64,000 nucleotides of DNA, taken from the NCBI GenBank assembly GCA_944390575.1, contig CALXQJ010000002.1, positions 1-64,000 of the forward strand. Reading direction: 5' to 3'. This DNA is from an uncultured Spirochaetota bacterium (GTDB lineage Bacteria > Spirochaetota > Brachyspiria > Brachyspirales > Brachyspiraceae). The position numbers were made by a program, and so were the translations under genes. Shown here one piece after another: positions 55,862-64,000 of this stretch (its first letter is position 1; each line of letters begins with the position of its first letter). The notes beneath the pieces were generated by a model, which saw only the letters and a list, made by a program, of their open reading frames with translations, did not search any database and was not told the origin of the DNA.

Positions 55862-57478
55862 TTAATCCTCTATGTATGAATATGTAAAAATATATCTTCC
55901 AAGAGGATTAAATATAGCTCCTTTTAACTTAGGACTAATCATAAAAGGGTCTAATCTATAAATTATAGGTATAATAGGCATATATTCAAATATAATATCT
56001 TCTGCTTTGTGTAGAGCTTCCATTCTTTTTTGATTATTAGTCTCTTTTGTAGCCAATTTTAATAACTCTTGAAACTTATCACTTTCAAATCCAGTATGAT
56101 TTACAGAATTAATAGTAGAAAAATAATTAAGCATAGAAAGTGCATCACTAAAGTCAGCAGTCCACCCAGTACGTGCTAAATCATATTCTTTTTGAACCAT
56201 AGCTTGAAAAGTTTCATTATACATTTCAGATTTTATTGTAATATCAATATTAAGATTCTCTTTATACATACTTTGCATAGCCTCAGCTATTAAAGTAAAA
56301 TATCCAGGAGTAGTTCTTATTTTTAATACAGGAAAACCTTCTCCATTTGTATAACCTGCTTCTTCTAATAATTTCTTTGCTAATTGTATATTTTCATTAT
56401 ACTTACTTGAATCTATATAATTTGAACCATTAACTCTAAAATCTGTTATATTATCATAATCTTTTATACCATAAGCAACCCAAGCATTTGCAGGTATTTG
56501 ATTTAACTTTGTTACATTTGATATTATATAATTTCTATCAAATGCTAATGCAAGAGCTTTTCTTATATTTTTATTTGTTAGCACATCTTTTTTTGTATTT
56601 ATAGCAAGAAAATATATTCCATAAGCATTTTCTTGTAGTATATATTTATCTTTTTTTAATTGTTCTATTTCTCCAAGAGGTGCTTCTATAACAGAAAATT
56701 GAATATCTCCATTTTTTATGTATGACAAAGCTGTATTGGAATCTTCTATTATTATAGAATTAATTTTTTTTGCTATTATACTTTTTTTATCATAATAGTA
56801 TGGGTTTTCTTCCATTGTGATTTTTTCATCGAATTTTCTTTCAGTCATATAATATGGACCATTCACTACATAAGTTTCAGGAGATAAAGTCCATTTATCA
56901 CCATACTTTTCTATAATATCCTCTCTAACAGGAAAATAAACACTGCTAATAGATAAGTATTCTAAAAAATACGGAGTAGGGTTTTCTAATGTTATTTGAA
57001 GAGTATTATCATCTACTGCTTTAACACCAAGTTCAGAAATATCTTTTTTCCCAGATAAGCAATCATTTGCATTTTTTATTATATTAAGCATATATGAGTA
57101 TGTAGCAGCAGTTTTAGGGTTTGCAGCTCTTTTTATAGCATATTCAAAATCTTTAGCACTAACATTTTTTCCATCCGACCACTTAGCATCATCTCTTATA
57201 TAGAATGTATATACAATCCCATCTTCTGATATATCCCACTTATAAGCATTTCCAGCAACTACATTGTCATCTTTATCTTTTTTAGTTAAACCTTCAAAGA
57301 AATGAATCATATAAATAGAACCAAAACTTAATGAATTTAGAGTAGGGTCTAAAGTACGAGGTTCAGCTCCAAGAGTAATAGATATTTCATTTTTTATATT
57401 AATGTTGTTTTTAGTACAAGAAAAAATAGAGATTAGTAGTATTATAGAAATTAGTATTTTTTTCATATTAGTATCCAT
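55862..57478 (-). CDS. Oligopeptide-binding lipoprotein (OppA family), copy 1
   Basis: This is an SBP_bac_5 family solute-binding lipoprotein for an ABC importer of peptides. The 538-residue form starts at 57478, but an in-frame ATG four codons later may be the true start; neither has a strong ribosome-binding site. The lipobox is SIFSC. Typical features are TLGAEPRTLDPTLNSLSFGS, WSDGKNVSAKDFEYAIKRA, NPTPYFLEYLS and the C-terminal IPIIYRLDPFMISPKLKG. It closely resembles the gene at 60196 and has the same length. No permease or ATPase genes are in the window. It sits 71 bp before nanE and after the TmpB-like gene's terminator. Confidence 0.9.
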   Translation of the reverse strand: MDTNMKKILISIILLISIFSCTKNNINIKNEISITLGAEPRTLDPTLNSLSFGSIYMIHFFEGLTKKDKDDNVVAGNAYKWDISEDGIVYTFYIRDDAKWSDGKNVSAKDFEYAIKRAANPKTAATYSYMLNIIKNANDCLSGKKDISELGVKAVDDNTLQITLENPTPYFLEYLSISSVYFPVREDIIEKYGDKWTLSPETYVVNGPYYMTERKFDEKITMEENPYYYDKKSIIAKKINSIIIEDSNTALSYIKNGDIQFSVIEAPLGEIEQLKKDKYILQENAYGIYFLAINTKKDVLTNKNIRKALALAFDRNYIISNVTKLNQIPANAWVAYGIKDYDNITDFRVNGSNYIDSSKYNENIQLAKKLLEEAGYTNGEGFPVLKIRTTPGYFTLIAEAMQSMYKENLNIDITIKSEMYNETFQAMVQKEYDLARTGWTADFSDALSMLNYFSTINSVNHTGFESDKFQELLKLATKETNNQKRMEALHKAEDIIFEYMPIIPIIYRLDPFMISPKLKGAIFNPLGRYIFTYSYIED

Positions 57479-57517
57479 ATTTTATTATAAATCTTACTAA
57501 TAATTATAAATATACTT

Positions 57518-57557
57518 AAAAAAAATAGCTATACATATAGTATTATGTATAGCTATT
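57518..57557 (-). terminator. Terminator after the LysM/TmpB-like gene
   Basis: AATAGCTATACATA (57524-57537) and TATGTATAGCTATT (57544-57557) pair perfectly over 14 bp around a 6-nt loop. On the minus strand the stem runs into eight U residues (57518-57525). Confidence 0.88.
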
Positions 57558-57578
57558 AATATTTATTTTTTATTTTAC

Positions 57579-59315
57579 TTATTGATTTGTATTATTATTT
57601 TGTTGTTGTTGTCTTAATTGTAGAGCTTCATCATAAGTAATATACTCTAAATCAGGGTTATATTCTCCAGAACGCTCTTCTCCATTAAGAGATGGTATTA
57701 CAAGTCTCTGTCCTGGTAAAATTAAATCAGGATTATCAGGATCTCTTAATATATTTCTATTAGCCTGATATATTCTATACCATTGTAGAGGATTGTTATA
57801 TATATAGCTAAATCCTGCAATTCTCCATAGAGCATCAGTTAATGGCACTCTTCTTACAACAATATAGTATTGTGGTAAAACAGTTACTTTACCTTCAGTA
57901 TTTAATTCTGTACCAGTCATACCATCAATAACTTGTCCAGTAACATCATTTCCATCTTCCTGAACACCACCCTCAACAACTTCACCATCAGCAGGTCTTT
58001 GAGGTCCTTTTTCATTAATAGCATTTAAAGTCATATTTGCTTTTTCTATATTCTCACGAGATAGTTTCTGATTATCAGCATTAAATGCTTCTTCAGCAGC
58101 CTTTAACTCGCTATTAAACTTTTTATCATCATCAGAATCAGGTATAATATAACCCTTTTCCATTAAATCATTATATCTATTTTTTAAATCTTCTATATAC
58201 TTTTGATTTTCTTCTCTTAGTATAGCATTATTTTTAGCTTCTAATATAGAGTCTAAAGAATCTGAAGCTTGTTTTGCTTTTTCACTTGCTTGAGCAGGAT
58301 TAGTCTCTACTACCTTATTAGCATCATTAAGAAGTGTAGATATTTTATTATCATTCTCATCACCTCTTGTAATAGTATTATCTCCTATCAAATTATCATA
58401 TTTCTGTTGAGCACTTGCTATATCCTGTTTAGCTTTTGCAATAGCTTCCGCCTTAGCTTTAGCCTCTGCTTCAGCTTTTGCCTTAGCTGCTGCAGCCGCT
58501 GCCGCAGCTTTAGCTTCAGCTTCTGCCTTAGCCTTTGCTTCTGCTGCTGCTTTAGCTTTAGCCTCAGCTTCTGCCTTAGCTTTTGCTTCAGCTTCAGCTT
58601 TTGCCTTAGCTGCTGCTTCTGCTTTAGTTAGAGCATCTAAAGCTGCTTTTACATTTTGTTGTACAGATGCAAAATTATCTTCTTTTAATGAACTATCAGC
58701 CTTATCTAAAGAAGCTAATATGTTTTTTTCATCAGCTCCACCAGCGATAATTTTATTTGCACCCTTAGAAGCATTATACTTAGAACGAGCATCTTCTATA
58801 GATTTTGAAGCTGTAGCTCTCTCTCTATTTAAATAAGTTTCCTTAACATCAAAAGCTGCATTAATAGCATTTCCATATAAAGTTAATACATTATTAAAAT
58901 CATTAGATGCACTTATTAATTGCTCTTCATTCTCTGCCATAGTATCAGAACCAGGTAGATTTGTCATAGCATCATTAGCATTACTATAATTTAATAAAGC
59001 CTCTTCATACTTAGCTTTAAATTGAGCTTCGCCTGATATACCTAATTGCTCTATTTCTGTAATAGCTTTACTAGCATCACTTTTAGATTTTTGTACTTTT
59101 AAGTTGAATAATCTATAAAAAAGAGATGCTGAAGTTTTATCTATAGAACTTGAAGCTTCTTGAGATTTATCATAAGACTTTTGATATTCTCCATCATTTT
59201 GTAATGTTTCAGCTTCACCTGTAAGTCTTGCTGAATCATCATAAGTTTGTGCTGGTAGTGTAGTCCACGTAAAAGATATTAATGCTATAGAAGATATTAT
59301 TTTTTTTATTTTCAT
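57579..59315 (-). CDS. Exported Ala/Lys/Glu-repeat protein with C-terminal LysM-like domain (TmpB-like)
   Basis: The 578-residue protein has a signal peptide (about 1-22). A helical region follows (about 25-225), then an alternating Lys-Ala-Glu-Ala stretch at about residues 228-296. Next is more helix, and a LysM-like region near the C-terminus (about 485-550: PLTDALWRIAGFSYIYNNPLQWYRIYQANRNIL, then LILPGQRLVIP), which would bind peptidoglycan. The repeat and the neighbouring lipoprotein recall the TmpA/TmpB pair of Treponema; that link is by architecture only. It is 21 bp after the lipoprotein gene and ends in a terminator. It probably forms a periplasmic rod or spacer. Confidence 0.72.
   Translation of the reverse strand: MKIKKIISSIALISFTWTTLPAQTYDDSARLTGEAETLQNDGEYQKSYDKSQEASSSIDKTSASLFYRLFNLKVQKSKSDASKAITEIEQLGISGEAQFKAKYEEALLNYSNANDAMTNLPGSDTMAENEEQLISASNDFNNVLTLYGNAINAAFDVKETYLNRERATASKSIEDARSKYNASKGANKIIAGGADEKNILASLDKADSSLKEDNFASVQQNVKAALDALTKAEAAAKAKAEAEAKAKAEAEAKAKAAAEAKAKAEAEAKAAAAAAAAKAKAEAEAKAKAEAIAKAKQDIASAQQKYDNLIGDNTITRGDENDNKISTLLNDANKVVETNPAQASEKAKQASDSLDSILEAKNNAILREENQKYIEDLKNRYNDLMEKGYIIPDSDDDKKFNSELKAAEEAFNADNQKLSRENIEKANMTLNAINEKGPQRPADGEVVEGGVQEDGNDVTGQVIDGMTGTELNTEGKVTVLPQYYIVVRRVPLTDALWRIAGFSYIYNNPLQWYRIYQANRNILRDPDNPDLILPGQRLVIPSLNGEERSGEYNPDLEYITYDEALQLRQQQQNNNTNQ
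58428..58632 (-). repeat. Low-complexity Lys-Ala-Glu-Ala coding repeat
   Basis: The region encodes about 68 residues of alternating KAEAEAKA/KAAA motifs, repeated imperfectly and built from GCA, GCT, AAA and GAA codons. It predicts a long single helix. Such runs may gain or lose units by slippage. Confidence 0.8.
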
Positions 59316-59336
59316 TTTAGATACACTCCTTCAATC

Positions 59337-59948
59337 TTAATTAGTAGCTTGTTCCAAGCTTTCTAATTCTTTAATCATAGCTTCTAATTCTGCTAAACGT
59401 TCTTTAACTCTATTTAAAGCTTCATCACTTCTATCAAACTGTTCTTTTGTTTTATTATATAAAGTTGTATAAGCATCTTTTGCAATGTATAGACTATCTA
59501 CTAAAACTTTATAGTCTTTAGTTTCTGCATTATAAAGAGCTATTGCTTTATCATAAGCAGCATTTGCTTTATTATACTCATCATTATACATAACATTAGC
59601 TTTTATAAACTGAGCATTAGTCATACTATCATCTGTTTGTTTCTTTAGAAGTTCAGCATAAGGAGGAAGTCCTTTTTCAAAAACTAAATTATAATTAGTT
59701 TCTGCTGTTAGAAGTAATTCTTTTGCTCTTTGAGCTTCATCTTTATTTTCTTCTTTAATAATAATTTCTGCTTCTGCATATCCTTGTTCTGCTATATCAA
59801 AATCATTTTGTGCAAAAGTTTTTAATTCTTCATATTTATTTATCGTTTCTCTTAATTTAGTTACTCTTTCATATTCTTTTCTTGGAAGTCCATCACAAGA
59901 GATAACTAAAAATGTTAAAAATAGAGTAAAAGCCACTTTAACATTCAT
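59337..59948 (-). CDS. Helical lipoprotein (TmpA-like position)
   Basis: The 203-residue protein has a lipoprotein signal with lipobox and C18 (LVISC). The mature part is almost wholly helical and charged (residues about 25-200), with coiled-coil-like spacing, for example EEELKTF-, NRVKERLAELEAMIKELESL. The start has AGGAG upstream. It has a promoter at 60041-60069 and is followed after 21 bp by the LysM/TmpB-like gene; together they look like a membrane-anchored pair. No enzymatic motif is seen. The family is not recognised with certainty. Confidence 0.68.
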   Translation of the reverse strand: MNVKVAFTLFLTFLVISCDGLPRKEYERVTKLRETINKYEELKTFAQNDFDIAEQGYAEAEIIIKEENKDEAQRAKELLLTAETNYNLVFEKGLPPYAELLKKQTDDSMTNAQFIKANVMYNDEYNKANAAYDKAIALYNAETKDYKVLVDSLYIAKDAYTTLYNKTKEQFDRSDEALNRVKERLAELEAMIKELESLEQATN

Positions 59949-60040
59949 AATAAATCACTCCTCTAAATATTGTAAAAATAGTATTTTCATAAACATAATT
60001 CTTGAATTTAAATAAAAAAATATAACACTTTTGTAAAAAA

Positions 60041-60069
60041 ATATTATTAAAGTTTTATTAAAAAGTCAA
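60041..60069 (-). promoter_or_regulatory. Promoter for the lipoprotein/LysM operon
   Basis: On the minus strand TTGACT (60064-60069), 17 bp spacer, TAATAT (60041-60046). The predicted transcript start is near 60034, giving an 85-nt leader with AGGAG before the ATG. Confidence 0.65.
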
Positions 60070-60195
60070 GATGACTATTATACAATAACGTATATTTTTA
60101 TTATTTAATAAGTTATTTTTTTTATATTCATATTTTTTTATTTATTTTTTTATATTATAATATTTTAAACATTATGTTAATTAAGGAGTGATAGT

Positions 60196-61812
60196 GTGAG
60201 AAAAAAATTAGGGGCTTATTTTATATTAAGTATTTTTGCTTTTATTTTGGTTGTTTCTTGTAATAAGAACTCATCTAATGTTTCTACATCTGATGATAGT
60301 ATTGTAATTTCTCTTGGAGGAGAAGTTAATACTATAGATCCTCATCTAAATACAGCTTCTGCTGGTACTGTTTATATTAGATATTTTTTTGAGGGTCTTA
60401 CTAAAAAAGATAAAGATGGCAGTATTGTAGGTGGAGTTGCTAATAGTTGGAATGTATCTGATGATGGACTTACTTATACTTTTTATTTGAGAACTAATGC
60501 TAAATGGTCGGATGGTAAAGCAGTTGTTGCAGATGATTTTGTATATAGCTATAGACGATATGTAGATCCTGCTGTTGCTGCTTCTTATGGAAGACTTTTG
60601 AAGCCTATTAAAAATGCACTTGATATTATTCAAAGTAAAAAGCCTGTAGAAGAGCTTGGAATAAAAAAGATAGATGATTATACTTTGGAAATTACATTAG
60701 AAAATCCAACAGCGTATTTTTTAGAGCTTGCTAATATATATTTACCTGTTAGAAAAGATATTATAGAAAAGTATGGTGATAGTTGGACTTCTTCTCCTGA
60801 AAGCTATATTGGTAATGGTGTATATAAAATGAAAGAAAGACGTAGAGATGAAAAGATAGTAATGGAACTTAATACTAATTATTATGATGCTGATAGTATT
60901 GTTGCTGATAATATTACTGTTTCTATGATAGCTGATAAAAATGCTGCTTTAATTGGTGTTAGAAATGGAGATATTCATTTTTCTACTTTAGTTCCTACTC
61001 AAGAAATAGATGCTTTACAAAATGAAGGGTTAATAGTGATGAATCAGGCACTTGGTACTGTATTTTTTGAAATTAATCTAACAAACTCTACATTTACAAA
61101 TTCTAAAGTTAGAAAAGCTTTAGCACTTGCTATAGATAGAAACTATATTGTAAACACTGTAAATAAAGCTTCTCAACTTCCTGCAGGAGCTTTTGTACCA
61201 CCTCTTATTAAAGACTATGATGGTAAAACAGATTTTAGAACTATTGGTGGCGATTATATTAGTACAAAGCCTGAAGATTATCATTATAATATAGAAGAAG
61301 CAAAGAAATTACTTGCTGAGGCTGGATATCCTAATGGAGAGGGTCTTCCTGTTATTGAAGTTATGGTTGCTAATGATGGAAATGTTGTTATGGTTGAGGC
61401 TATACAGGAGATGTGGAAGCATATTGGTGTTAATGCTACTATTGTACCACGAGAATGGTCTGTTATACTACAGAGTTTTAGAGATTTAAGCTATCAGGTT
61501 ATATTAAGTGGGTGGACTGGTGATTATAATGATCCTATGACTATGCTTGATTTATATTTAAGTTTTGCTAAGAGCAATCCTGGATATGTTAATAAAGAGT
61601 ATGATGATTTATTATATTTGGCAGAGCAGACTGTTGATCCTAAAGAGAGAATGGATATTCTACATAAGGCTGAAGCTATATTAATAAATGATATGCCTAT
61701 AATACCTATACATTATAGAACAAATCCTATAATGATTTCAAAAAAGTTAAAAAATTATACTTTAGATCCACTTGCTAAGTATAGATTTGATTATGCTTAT
61801 TTAGATAAGTAA
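60196..61812 (+). CDS. Oligopeptide-binding lipoprotein (OppA family), copy 2
   Basis: This is another 538-residue SBP_bac_5 lipoprotein, starting at GTG with AAGGAG seven bases upstream. The lipobox is LVVSC with C22. Features include SLGGEVNTIDPHLNTASAGT, WSDGKAVVADDFVYSYRRYVDP, NPTAYFLELAN and IPIHYRTNPIMISKKLKN. It is a clear paralogue of the gene at 55862, with the same length and segment order. It is likely a periplasm-facing peptide receptor using permeases encoded elsewhere. It is divergent from the lipoprotein operon and has its own terminator. Confidence 0.92.
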   Translation: MRKKLGAYFILSIFAFILVVSCNKNSSNVSTSDDSIVISLGGEVNTIDPHLNTASAGTVYIRYFFEGLTKKDKDGSIVGGVANSWNVSDDGLTYTFYLRTNAKWSDGKAVVADDFVYSYRRYVDPAVAASYGRLLKPIKNALDIIQSKKPVEELGIKKIDDYTLEITLENPTAYFLELANIYLPVRKDIIEKYGDSWTSSPESYIGNGVYKMKERRRDEKIVMELNTNYYDADSIVADNITVSMIADKNAALIGVRNGDIHFSTLVPTQEIDALQNEGLIVMNQALGTVFFEINLTNSTFTNSKVRKALALAIDRNYIVNTVNKASQLPAGAFVPPLIKDYDGKTDFRTIGGDYISTKPEDYHYNIEEAKKLLAEAGYPNGEGLPVIEVMVANDGNVVMVEAIQEMWKHIGVNATIVPREWSVILQSFRDLSYQVILSGWTGDYNDPMTMLDLYLSFAKSNPGYVNKEYDDLLYLAEQTVDPKERMDILHKAEAILINDMPIIPIHYRTNPIMISKKLKNYTLDPLAKYRFDYAYLDK

Positions 61813-61843
61813 TAATTAGATAAGTAATAAAAGGTTAAATAAA

Positions 61844-61892
61844 AAAAAGCTAATAGATTATATGTATTACTCTTATAACTATTAGCTTTTTT
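61844..61892. terminator. Terminator between the OppA copy 2 and DUF438 genes
   Basis: AAAAAGCTAATAG (61844-61856) pairs with CTATTAGCTTTTT (61879-61891), and an inner TTATA/TATAA pair follows after a bulge. A-run before and T-run after allow action on both strands. Confidence 0.85.
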
Positions 61893-61902
61893 ATAATATT
61901 TA

Positions 61903-62763
61903 TTAATTATATCTATTATTTATATTTTCTAAATCCTCTTCTTTTAGTGTAGATACTAATAGAGGTATTAGTATATTTTCTTCTTTAAATATCATATCAT
62001 TTATATTTTCTTTTATATTATTTAATTTTTCTTTATTTGGATTTTTTATAAAACTTTCTAAATCTTCTAATATTTGTCTATTTACTAATGTCATTACTTT
62101 TGATGGTTCTTTATTTCCATATTTATTCAATGCTGTAAAGAATAGATTTTCTTTTTTTTGATAATGTATTTTTATATTATTATATAGGTTTTTAATATCT
62201 TCTATATTATCAAACTCTATATTTTTAATAATATTTTCTATTTCTCTATTTTCTTCTTTAAACAACTTAATAAAAGAGTAATTATCATATACAGATAAAT
62301 CTCCACTGTCCATAGAATTATGTAATAATAAGCTTCTCATATAAAAAAATTGCTGTGCCTCATCAATTTCCATACCACTTTCAATAAGTTCATTCATAGC
62401 ATTATGAGTTTCAAAGGCAGATACAGTTTTTAACTTTTTATCAAACTCTTTTTTTAATATATCAGCATTTTCTCCACTATGAAGTCTTACTATTATATCT
62501 TTTAATATATCATTTCTTGTATTTTCTTTTGTCTTTTCTAAAATAAAATTATTTTCAAAAAATACCTTTTTTACCTCTTCAAAGTTTATATTCTTAAGCT
62601 TTATAGCCTTATCAAGTGTCATAACCTTAGCTACAGTGTTAAACATAACTTTATTATTTATTTTATCAAAACCTAAATTAAATAATAAATCTTTAATTTT
62701 ATTATGTGCAGTGCATATATTATATACGCTATCATTTAAATCTATTTTAATTATATTATCCAT
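61903..62763 (-). CDS. DUF438-type protein with degenerate hemerythrin-like domain
   Basis: The 286-residue cytoplasmic protein has a DUF1858-like N-terminal domain (about 4-75: IDLNDSVYNICTAHNKIKDLLFNLGFDKI). A DUF438 segment follows (about 84-150: ILKDIIVRLHSGENADILKKEFDKKLKTVSAFETHNAMNELIESGM), then a hemerythrin-like four-helix region (about 165-280: FIKLFKEENREIE, HYQKKENLFFTALNKYG, KEENILIPLL). Several His ligands of active hemerythrins are missing, for example in VNRQILEDL where family members often have HxxI. Related proteins are linked to iron-sulfur cluster repair or sensing; here metal binding is doubtful. AAAGG lies before the ATG. Confidence 0.78.
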   Translation of the reverse strand: MDNIIKIDLNDSVYNICTAHNKIKDLLFNLGFDKINNKVMFNTVAKVMTLDKAIKLKNINFEEVKKVFFENNFILEKTKENTRNDILKDIIVRLHSGENADILKKEFDKKLKTVSAFETHNAMNELIESGMEIDEAQQFFYMRSLLLHNSMDSGDLSVYDNYSFIKLFKEENREIENIIKNIEFDNIEDIKNLYNNIKIHYQKKENLFFTALNKYGNKEPSKVMTLVNRQILEDLESFIKNPNKEKLNNIKENINDMIFKEENILIPLLVSTLKEEDLENINNRYN

Positions 62764-62842
62764 ATTTTTAAAAACCTTTATTGTTAGAGTAGTCTAACTA
62801 TTTTATATGTCTATTAAAAATAATCAATATAAAAATATAAAA

Positions 62843-62878
62843 AAAGTTAGATATCTAAAATATTTAGAATCTAACTTT
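62843..62878 (-). terminator. Terminator after lon
   Basis: AAAGTTAGAT (62843-62852) pairs with ATCTAACTTT (62869-62878), and TCTAAA pairs with TTTAGA inside. On the minus strand the stem runs into TTTTTTATA. It lies about 20 bp past the lon stop. Confidence 0.8.
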
Positions 62879-62900
62879 ATTATTATTCATTAAAAGAAAT

Positions 62901-64000
62901 TTAGCTATTTTTTAATGCTTTTTCCTTTAATTTATTCTTTTTGTTTTCATCAAGTTTAAACATAAAGTCAAAAACTTCTTCTACCTGTTTTACAGGATGA
63001 AATGTTATACCTTTTTTTACATTGTCTGGTATCTCATCTAAATCTCTTATATTTTCATAAGGTATTATAATATGCTTTATAAAACCAATTCTTTTAGCTG
63101 CTATAGTTTTTTCTTTAAGACCACCAATAGGAAGAACCTTACCTTGTAGAGATAATTCTCCAGTCATAGCAGTATCATTTCTAATAGACTTATCCATAGC
63201 AAGAGAAAGTAAAGCTGTTGCCATAGTAATACCTGCAGAAGGACCATCCTTAGGAGTTGCTCCCTCTGGAATATGTAGGTGAATTATAGCATCATTAAAA
63301 AAGTCATTTTTTACACCATATTCTAATGCTATACTTCTAACATAAGAATAAGCTATCTGTACACTTTCACTCATTACATCACCAATTTGACCAGTTACAT
63401 TAATGCTACCAGCATCATTTTTCTCAGATACTCTAATAGATTCTATAGTAAGAGTAGTACCACCCATAGAAGTCCAAGCAAGACCTATTGAATATCCTGC
63501 TTTTTCTATTTTTTCTGTAAGATCATTAGTCCATATTGGTTTTTTAAGGTATTTTTCTAAGTCTTTTGTTTCTATAGTATATTGATAACTTTCTTTATTA
63601 TTAGAATTATTTTCTGCTTCCATATTTTCTACAACTTCTGAAGCTATTTTTCTACATATTTTCTCTATTTGTCTTTCGAAATTACGTAGTCCAGATTCTC
63701 TTGCATATCCATCTATTATAGTAGATATTGCATCATTTGAGAATTTAATATTTTTAGCAATAAGACCATGATTTTCTAATTGTTTTGGTATAAGATATTT
63801 TGTAGCTATTTTTATTTTCTCTTCTAAAATATAGCCTGATAATCTTATAACTTCCATTCTGTCTAGTAGGGGAGAAGGTATAGTATCTAATGTATTTGCT
63901 GTTGTAATAAAGAGTATATTAGATAAGTCAAATGGTAAATCTAAATAATGATCTCTAAAAGTAGAGTTTTGTTCTGGGTCTAAAACCTCAAGTAATGCAC
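62901..64000 (-). CDS. lon: ATP-dependent protease Lon, C-terminal part (runs off the window)
   Basis: Lon degrades misfolded and regulatory proteins. The reading frame is open to the window edge at 64000, so only the last about 366 residues are visible and the start is outside. It shows the end of the AAA+ domain (ALLEVLDPEQNSTFRDHYL, NILFITTANTLDTIPSPLLDRMEVI) and the small helical domain (RNFERQIEKICRKIASE). The protease domain has the catalytic Ser in PKDGPSAGITMATAL and Lys in GGLKEKTIAAKR. An internal ATG at 63857 is not the start. The terminator at 62843-62878 ends it. Confidence 0.96.
   Translation of the reverse strand, partial: ALLEVLDPEQNSTFRDHYLDLPFDLSNILFITTANTLDTIPSPLLDRMEVIRLSGYILEEKIKIATKYLIPKQLENHGLIAKNIKFSNDAISTIIDGYARESGLRNFERQIEKICRKIASEVVENMEAENNSNNKESYQYTIETKDLEKYLKKPIWTNDLTEKIEKAGYSIGLAWTSMGGTTLTIESIRVSEKNDAGSINVTGQIGDVMSESVQIAYSYVRSIALEYGVKNDFFNDAIIHLHIPEGATPKDGPSAGITMATALLSLAMDKSIRNDTAMTGELSLQGKVLPIGGLKEKTIAAKRIGFIKHIIIPYENIRDLDEIPDNVKKGITFHPVKQVEEVFDFMFKLDENKKNKLKEKALKNS

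Noticed and set aside
58269-58631. Cys/Phe/Ser-rich plus-strand frame opposite the alanine repeat
   Set aside because: It is the reverse complement of the Lys-Ala-Glu repeat; its composition reflects GCA/GCT/AAA codons and not a real protein.
63857-63857. Internal ATG as the start of lon
   Set aside because: The frame stays open with clear Lon AAA+ sequence up to 64000, so the gene is cut by the window edge and does not start here.

Overview
The window is very AT-rich, gene-dense bacterial chromosome. Its gene content points to a spirochaete, most likely Brachyspira. It has a diderm envelope set (TamB-BamA-OmpH/Skp-LpxD), KdsD, FlgG, FlhB-like and FliK-like flagellar-export proteins, FabV enoyl reductase, iron superoxide dismutase, and many lipoproteins and small beta-barrel outer-membrane proteins. 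The genus call rests on gene content and composition, not on a database match. No tRNA, rRNA, CRISPR array, insertion sequence or prophage was found. Many starts are TTG or GTG, and several sigma70-type promoters with 16-17 bp spacers and hairpin/U-run terminators can be read directly.

Layout. 1-8.4 kb: an outer-membrane protein; ruvB with a membrane-anchored M23 peptidase and an orphan adenine methylase (+); then rimP-nusA-nitroreductase-methyltransferase (-), with a terminator-like hairpin in the rimP leader. 8.6-26.9 kb: a repeat-type gene (+), then a long minus-strand run. That run starts with a giant 4249-residue coiled-coil gene and continues with rnhB, a FliK-like gene, an FlhB-like gene, a degenerate HD-GYP protein, yraN, a very small gene and kdsD. 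27-31.5 kb: holB-like delta', an exported protein, sodB-type superoxide dismutase, fabV. 31.6-41 kb: a META-domain lipoprotein, copA, flgG, a lytic transglycosylase, an outer-membrane protein, a hydrolase, a DegT-family protein lacking the PLP lysine, rsgA. 41-45.5 kb: an M30-type metallopeptidase lipoprotein, a small exported protein, a double glycosyltransferase. 44.4-53.1 kb: tamB-bamA-ompH-lpxD. 53.4-61.8 kb: an amino-sugar PTS permease with nanE, two OppA-type lipoproteins, and a TmpA/TmpB-like pair. 61.9-64 kb: a DUF438 protein and the 3' part of lon, which runs off the window.

The most unusual element is the 12.75-kb gene at 14180-26929. At least 29 units follow one another at exactly 393 bp (131 codons), checked at anchor sites from 14722 to 25726. 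The sequences have diverged but the unit length has not changed. Each unit is a 66+65 residue double. The last six regular units alternate in an A-B pattern with a 786-bp period. The protein has no signal peptide and ends in one hydrophobic segment, so it is inferred to be a cytoplasmic, membrane-tethered rod up to about 0.6 micrometre long. It is the first gene of a run that includes flagellar-export-like genes.
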